DNA from: Antedon mediterranea
Taxonomy: Eukaryota; Echinodermata; Crinoidea; Comatulida; Antedonidae
Direction of reading: 5' to 3'
Assembly (NCBI RefSeq): GCF_964355755.1
Contig: NC_092676.1
Location: 8,166,288 to 8,230,287 of the forward strand
DNA: 64,000 nt
Shown in pieces: positions 60,301 to 64,000 of the stretch (the first letter of the stretch is position 1; the number at the start of each line of letters is the position of its first letter). Position numbers and translations under genes: made by a program. The notes beneath the pieces were generated by a model. It did no database searches and had not been told where the DNA came from. It saw only the letters and a program-made list of their open reading frames with translations.

Positions 60301-63300
60301 AAGATCCAGTAAATTTTGTTTATTTATCGGCAAACGCGAGTGTTGCACACGAAAATTACACAGTCAATATCATCGAACTCGAGAATTTATATGATTAATG
60401 ACAGGGGACACGATAATTACGCGAAAATTACTCAGTCAATATCATCATTCTTGAGGATATATACGATTTACGATCCTCGCAGCGGTAGTCATGTGACGCA
60501 GTTTCAACCAATCACGTTCACGTATTTACATAGGCTATGTAATTGTCGGAGACTGGATTTATTTGATTGTCCAGACCTACTTTGCTGAGGGAGGGATATT
60601 TTATTTTAACGTTACGCCTAGTATGTTTTACAGTTTCTTCTGCGGATGTTTATTTGACTAGTGAGATAGTAATTAGGCTAGCGCGTTCCTCTCACTGAGC
60701 GGGAGATTGAGACTCTGCCTTGAGAGAGACAAGACGTGTCTGGCAGAGACAGATGAGAACCTTGATTATTTACTATTTTATGAGCGTGTAACTTGATGTA
60801 ATTCGGTACGTTGTAACTTATACTTATTGATTATTGTCTGATTGTATTTTAAGTTCATGATTTAAGGTGTTTAATGACGAGATTATTCATAGCTCGGCCC
60901 AATATTAATTTGTTATAAGATGATATAATGGATGTTCGCCTATGATAGGATTAGCCTCTTGGGATGGTTCGTTTTGATAATACGATCTACTGTTTACTTG
61001 ATTATGATTAATATGAATGCTTATGACTATGTAATTGATTATTGTTAATTCTAATTGCATTTCGATGGCTTTATTCAATCAAAGTAACATTTAGTTATCT
61101 TGTCTTTCATAGAAAATAAAAATTAACAGTAAAAATTATTAAAATAAGAGGGGCAACATTCCTAAAAAGCAAAGCTTGTATAAAGCAGCCCATAGAAAAT
61201 GAAAAAAAAACAAAACAGGACAACACGGGAACCGGAAACAGGACAAAAACAGTAATGAAGACTTTTAGATTCAGGGTACCGAAAAGACTAAATATCAAAA
61301 CTACAATGAGTGAAAGGATAATTAAACATAACTAGATAAGAGGTGCCGTTTCAATTTAAAAGAAAAACTCTTCTTAGACAAAGCACTTTTTATATTAACT
61401 GGTACGTTATCCCAAAGTTTAGGACCAGTGAACTTAATACTATGTTTAAAAGAAGTAGTTTAAAAAAAAGGAATACGTATTTGATTTGCGCTCCGAGTAC
61501 TGTGGTTATGAAAATTAAGATTGAAACTAAATAAATCATCAAAGTATGATGGCAGGATCGAGTTTAGCCATGAATAGAGGAAAACACTTTGTTGAAGATG
61601 GTTAATATCCTGAATTTTAAGAAGACCAAATGAAGAAAATAAAGGATTGGAATGGGATAAAGGAGGAGCATTTGCTATGTATCTTACGGTTTTCTTTTGG
61701 ATCAATAACAGTATGTTTAAGTAGGACGGGTATGTATTACCCCAAATAATATTACAGTAAGTGAGGTAAGGGAGGATTAGTGAACAGTAAAGAATTCGGA
61801 GTATGTTTTGAGGGATGAAAGATGATAATCTATATATGATACCAGAACTTTTGGATATTTTGTTTTCGACTTGAGTAATCTGATGTTTCCAATTTAGCTT
61901 ACAGTCCAGATAAACACCAAGAAATTTAGTTTTCTCAACAATAGGTATTAATTGATCTTTAATTTTTAGTTTAAAAGTACTAGTATTTAGTGGTATTTGT
62001 GAATTTTTGAACACCATACAACAGCACTTCTTTAGATTAACAGAAAGTATGTTAAAATTTTGGGTAGATTTTCGGTTGATATTTTAAAAAGGGAATCTAT
62101 ATTTTCATCAGTGTAAATTAGGGTTGTGTCATCAGCATACAACAGAAAAGAAAACATATTTGAGGCATTATGGATATCATTTATGTATAATAAAAATAAT
62201 AGAGGCCCAAGCAGGGAACCTTGAGGGACTCCACAAATAATAGGAAGAAAATCAGAAAGGGTGTGTTTAAATTTATTATTGGATTTTTGTGACTACGATT
62301 GTTATAGCCTAATTGTTAATTAAATTTAGTTAAGATACGATGTGCGTAGCTGCTTATATGTTGATGATCATTAATTTGCGATGATACTATTATGCCTGCG
62401 ATTGTACATTAAGAATTTGCATTGTTATTGGTTATATTTATTTAGAGCATTGATAAGAACAACGACTGTGTACCAGAGTGGAGTTGACTCTTGATTGTTT
62501 GGCTACTTGTATGAGGGCATTGCAGGTTCGATTTTTTGTTGCTTACTGTAATTATGTATTCGATCTTGTATTAATAGTTAAAAGAGTATTTAAGATGCTT
62601 GAGTTTTATATGAGATAATTGCTATGGAAATATATGCGTTTACGCCTATGGATTATATATGTATTGATAATTTGTGTTAAGCTGTGTAATGGATACGGGG
62701 TTGTATTAGAAGAGATCTATGAGAGATCAAGTTAACCTTTTATTTGGGGGTATCAGTGGTATGTGTAATGATGCACGTATTGATTATTCTCTGTTTACAT
62801 TGTGTTTCAGGGGTGTTTGTACTTTTATCCTTTCGTTTTGCTACATCTGTATCAGTTTGAAGTTGTGTTCCAATAAACGTCTAAACAACGTATCCAGTAT
62901 TTGGTCTATTCCTTTGACGTGTTTGTTCGACTCACGACATAATATTAGAATTTATTGACTGCTTCAATATGATATAGAAATTACAAAGCATTATAGTACT
63001 ACATTTGATAATTTCTTGATATTAAATATGATTTTTTTTACATCATGCTGGCATTCATTTGAGTATATACAGTATATGCTACCGTTTTAAACCCCAAAAA
63101 ATAAATGCCCACCTTGAATAAAAGCTTTTTTTAAATAAACTGCTCCCTAAAACCCTCTTAAACAAATGTCCTGGTAATAAATATGGTTAAACAAATAAAA
63201 AAACTTACTTCATTTGGGTACCTTGACTGTGATGTTTACCATTACGGTACCTTGGTTCATTGAAGCTAGTTTCGCTGGCAATCAGTTTCCCTCGATCAAT

Positions 63301-63354
63301 ACTAACTTTAAAACGTCCCAATTCAAGAGCAGATACAGCTCGATCTACCGTTTG
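39309..63354 (-). CDS. C-terminal part of a large charged coiled-coil protein (5' end beyond window), unrecognised
   Basis: Twelve exons in transcript order: 63354-63209, 58681-58567, 57871-57659, 56617-56447, 55940-55902, 52134-52082, 51994-51928, 51686-51606, 48760-48599, 47858-46878, 39767-39626, 39478-39309 (TAG). All GT-AG junctions keep frame, giving 779 visible codons; the first visible exon starts in phase 0, so the gene continues past the right edge. No signal peptide or membrane segment is visible. Exon 4 is a very basic predicted helix (SWYKSHLYLNIEELQ, then runs of K/R/E). The 327-codon exon has a coiled-coil block (DDLKEKNKELQRQLEQQQ) and a twofold internal repeat, GRSNRK[VI]SPSS[DE]E, likely phosphorylated. 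The C-terminus is acidic and ends in LWNFVSSPFD. Composition suggests a cytoskeletal, centrosomal or ciliary scaffold; that is inference. The phrase LNKMLDEVFAIS faintly recalls UPF0606 (KIAA1549-type) proteins but is too short to assign. Confidence 0.8.
41262..41445. mobile_element. MITE family C, decayed copy
   Basis: Contains CTCCTATTAAGGGGACAC and CCTGAAGGTGTTCCCTTAATTC, the family's internal and terminal blocks. Both outer TIR tips are degraded. Confidence 0.55.
43190..43258 (+). mobile_element. LINE/SINE 3'-tail-like fragment
   Basis: The sequence TTTGTAAAGCGCTCTAG, followed by a GCACTATATAA motif and ATT microsatellite units, matches the common 3' tail of L2-type LINEs and the SINEs that borrow it. 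No coding part remains. Confidence 0.4.
43600..43946. mobile_element. MITE family A, copy 3
   Basis: The right end reads TTTTGGGGACAATACAGTACATCTTTAA; the left end is degraded (TTATCCCCTGAAAAACT). The interior shares the family's TTGACCAAAAATTGGAT block. Confidence 0.7.
43964..44155 (+). mobile_element. tRNA-derived SINE, copy 2
   Basis: Same head as the element at 594-834 (AGTGGAGTTGCAGCTTGGTGG, CAGGGTTCAATGCTGG) and a similar ACTCCACTC body segment. It lies directly after a copy of the 300-bp TTAAAGATGTATTGTCCC MITE. Confidence 0.65.
44669..44911. repeat. Seven-unit tandem repeat GATGGCCTAGCTTCCC
   Basis: Three 32-bp units (with GGCCTAGCATAAATT) followed by four 37-39-bp units (with CCTAGCATTCGTCAATGATT). 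Intronic in the coiled-coil gene. Confidence 0.9.
44993..45301. mobile_element. MITE family A, copy 4
   Basis: Terminal repeats TTTAAAGATGTATTGTCCCC and AGGGGACAATACATCTTA, with interior AAAATGGCATATTCAACAAA. Well preserved. Confidence 0.85.
45976..46026. repeat. 17-bp inverted repeat ACTAACCAGAAATTCTT
   Basis: Arms 45976-45992 and 46010-46026 are exact; 17-bp loop. Confidence 0.85.
47993..48068. mobile_element. Palindromic MITE family B, half copy
   Basis: AAAGCTCTGTCTACACTATT followed by the left arm (GTGTGATGTGCCCAAATATGG). The right arm is missing. Confidence 0.75.
48312..48550 (-). mobile_element. SINE with tRNA head in antisense orientation
   Basis: The right end reads GGGAATTGAACCCGGGTC and then GTGTCCTAACCACTCT, the reverse complement of a tRNA-like head. 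The body carries a CCAGTTCCTTTCCACGCCGCC-type block and CCAGGTACTCAT, as in widespread invertebrate SINE central domains. It lies in an intron of the coiled-coil gene. Confidence 0.6.
52420..52677. mobile_element. MITE family C, copy ending AGTTCTACTGTAATC
   Basis: Contains CTCCTATTCAGGGGCC, GGGAACACCC and the terminal GGTGTCCTTTTAATAG followed by GAGTTCTACTGTA. The left terminus is blurred. Confidence 0.6.
52856..53230. repeat. Tandem duplication (~190 bp, two units) with antisense tRNA-like box
   Basis: Both units begin with AATCAAATGAACTCAAAA and contain CAGGGCTAGGATTTGAACCCATCACTCAG or a variant, an antisense B-box-like segment. They lie in an intron of the coiled-coil gene. Confidence 0.6.
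54279..54505. mobile_element. MITE family C, well-preserved copy
   Basis: Begins CAGTAGAACCCCTATTAAG and GGAACACC; ends GGGTTCTACTGTAG. A 76-codon open frame spans it but looks incidental. Confidence 0.75.
55268..55452. mobile_element. Palindromic MITE with TIR TTAAGGGTCTTTCAC
   Basis: Begins TTAAGGGTCTTTCACACCTG and ends CAGTGAAAGGCCCTTTA; interior arms share AATGTTTCGTTTTCACG / GTGAAAACGAAACATTG. No ORF. Confidence 0.7.
55734..55891. mobile_element. Palindromic MITE family D, copy 2
   Basis: Begins AAGGTTGGTTCCCACTATAGG and ends GTCCTAGTGGGAACCAAGCTT. The interior has TTGACCAATCACAAGC and CATTGGTCAACACGCTTGCG as inverted arms. It ends 11 bp from a coding exon at 55902. Confidence 0.8.
56979..57062 (+). 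mobile_element. LINE 3'-terminal ORF remnant
   Basis: Reading on the plus strand, the translation contains N-K-W-N-S-L-P-E-W-V-V, then SIKSFKKLFL and a stop. This is the characteristic C-terminus of CR1/L2-like retrotransposon ORF2 proteins. Only about 28 codons remain. It lies in an intron of the minus-strand coiled-coil gene, next to the 17-bp array. Confidence 0.65.
57173..57606. repeat. ~25-unit array of a 17-bp self-complementary repeat
   Basis: Consensus CTTTAGTCCTGGACTAT. Each unit contains AGTCC-T-GGACT, a near-perfect palindrome. The array starts 53 bp past the 5' splice site of the exon at 57871-57659, so it is transcribed in the intron. Confidence 0.95.
58953..59005. repeat. 17-bp hairpin with ATT microsatellite loop
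   Basis: ACCAGGGAGTTGTTATT is exactly inverted as AATAACAACTCCCTGGT at 58989-59005. Confidence 0.85.
59638..59773. repeat. Long imperfect fold-back (~60-bp arms)
   Basis: Left arm contains AAGATTTGACATCCCCGAGGG, right arm GAGGGGATGTCAAATCTTATA; small loop near 59,702. Probably a MITE or fold-back element. Confidence 0.85.
60236..60305 (+). repeat. tRNA-like relic
   Basis: GTGGCGCAGCGGTTGAAGCG resembles a tRNA D arm, but the B-box region (GAGTTTAAGATCC) is degraded. Possibly a SINE head. Confidence 0.35.
61120..62285 (-). mobile_element. Non-LTR retrotransposon (LINE) fragment: 3' half of the reverse transcriptase
   Basis: The minus strand encodes recognisable reverse-transcriptase motifs: GVPQGS near 62233-62216 and the catalytic YADD near 62138-62124. 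These are followed by a 185-codon open frame (62017-61460) with FLGVYLD-x-x-L-x-W and a typical CR1/Jockey/L2-type RT C-terminal region. The YADD part and the following frame are offset by a frameshift around 62,050-62,090, and nothing upstream of the GVPQGS region is left, so the copy is 5'-truncated and dead. It sits in the first visible intron of the coiled-coil gene, in the same orientation. The endpoints are approximate. Confidence 0.85.
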
Positions 63355-63679
63355 CTATTTTGAATAAAAATGTAATCTCAAATAAAATTGTGGAATGCGT
63401 AATTATTATTTTATTTCAGGTATAGGTTATACAAGTAATCAGATGTATCAAACATGTACTAAAAAAAAATCATCTCCATATTGTTTTAAATCAATGATTT
63501 TGCTTATTTTTTTTCAAAATAAGCTACATTTCCCCCTTAAATCTTAGATGATGAAGTAAGTATATCTATAAGATAAAAAGAACAGTTTTTCACTTAAGCA
63601 CTTCTAAACAATCTTGACTTAAGCTAAAAGATTGATAAATGCCAGACCAGACATTTTGGGCTAGTCCAAAAGTGTCTGG

Positions 63680-63880
63680 CAGTGCGTAACGGCTATGAGT
63701 ATTCACTGGCTAAACCCAGGGCCCCCGGAGCTTACAGGGGCCTCTCAGCAGGGTCTAAAGAAAACAACAGACTTTAGAATAATATGCTGAAAAAGGCTGA
63801 AAGTGGCCAAGGCTTCCAGCATTGCAAGGTCACTTAGGGTCCCTGAATCAGGGGCCTCTGGCCTCTGCGTTATGCCACTG
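63680..63880. mobile_element. hAT-like non-autonomous transposon, copy 2
   Basis: Begins CAGTGCGTAACGGCTATGAG and ends CCTCTGCGTTATGCCACTG; flanked by GTGTCTGG / GTGTCTTG (8-bp duplication, one mismatch). It is inverted relative to copy 1 and lies in an intron of the coiled-coil gene. Confidence 0.8.
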
Positions 63881-64000
63881 GTGTCTTGTTTTTAGAAGAG
63901 GTAACTATAGGAGTTTGAAATGGCTTCATATAAAAATAAATATAAATCTTTATTTTAAAATGGAGGCTTTAAAATGTGTTGTTCCACAACGCCGTATCAA

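Larger units (their letters stand above)
58682..63208. other. 4.5-kb intron of the coiled-coil gene
   Basis: Contains two hairpins, a fold-back, the truncated LINE and TATTCGAATAAA-type fragments. No exon between 58681 and 63209 is needed, because the two flanking exons join in frame (AA|G). Confidence 0.65.

Noticed and set aside
60316-60588. 90-codon open frame with internal repeats
   Set aside because: Repeat-derived (ITQSIS segment twice), no start context or homology, intronic.

Overview
This is animal nuclear DNA. Coding sequence is sparse and split into small exons with GT-AG introns, the window is AT-rich, and most of it is intron, intergenic DNA, MITEs, SINEs, LINE fragments and tandem repeats. 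Three tandem SUEL (rhamnose/galactoside-binding) lectin domains, a Kazal protein and abundant short TAGGCCTA words suggest a marine invertebrate, most likely an echinoderm or another ambulacrarian. That placement is inference; no taxon marker is present.

Layout. (1) 0-3.2 kb: no gene; a diverged satellite-like array and MITEs. (2) 4.0-11.5 kb, minus strand: a multi-exon gene I cannot match to any family. It has a clear signal peptide, no cysteine beyond it, an amidation/dibasic site (Ile-Gly-Lys-Arg) and a second W-[ST]-A-R segment next to a dibasic site. This looks like a neuropeptide or prohormone precursor and is my leading candidate for something undescribed. (3) 6.5-7.2 kb, inside an intron of that gene: a tRNA-Thr-like sequence enclosed by three overlapping inverted-repeat pairs and TA microsatellites. 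(4) 12-19 kb: gene-free, with a four-unit tandem repeat and antisense tRNA-like repeats. (5) 19.4-22.6 kb, plus strand: a secreted three-domain SUEL lectin with a TATA box. (6) 24.7-31.0 kb, minus strand: a secreted protein with one Kazal domain followed by two small cysteine-rich modules, and a TATA box. It is convergent with the lectin gene. (7) 31-39 kb: gene-free, dominated by MITEs with terminal inverted repeats, some nested. (8) 39.3-63.4 kb, minus strand: the 3' part (12 exons, 779 codons) of a charged, coiled-coil-rich intracellular protein that continues past the right edge. Its introns hold LINE pieces, several MITE families, SINEs and a 17-bp self-complementary array.

The lectin and Kazal proteins are both secreted and could share a tissue, such as coelomic immunity or mucus, but nothing in the sequence proves cooperation. 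Gene models were built by hand from splice signals and reading-frame continuity; every junction reported as part of a model keeps frame.
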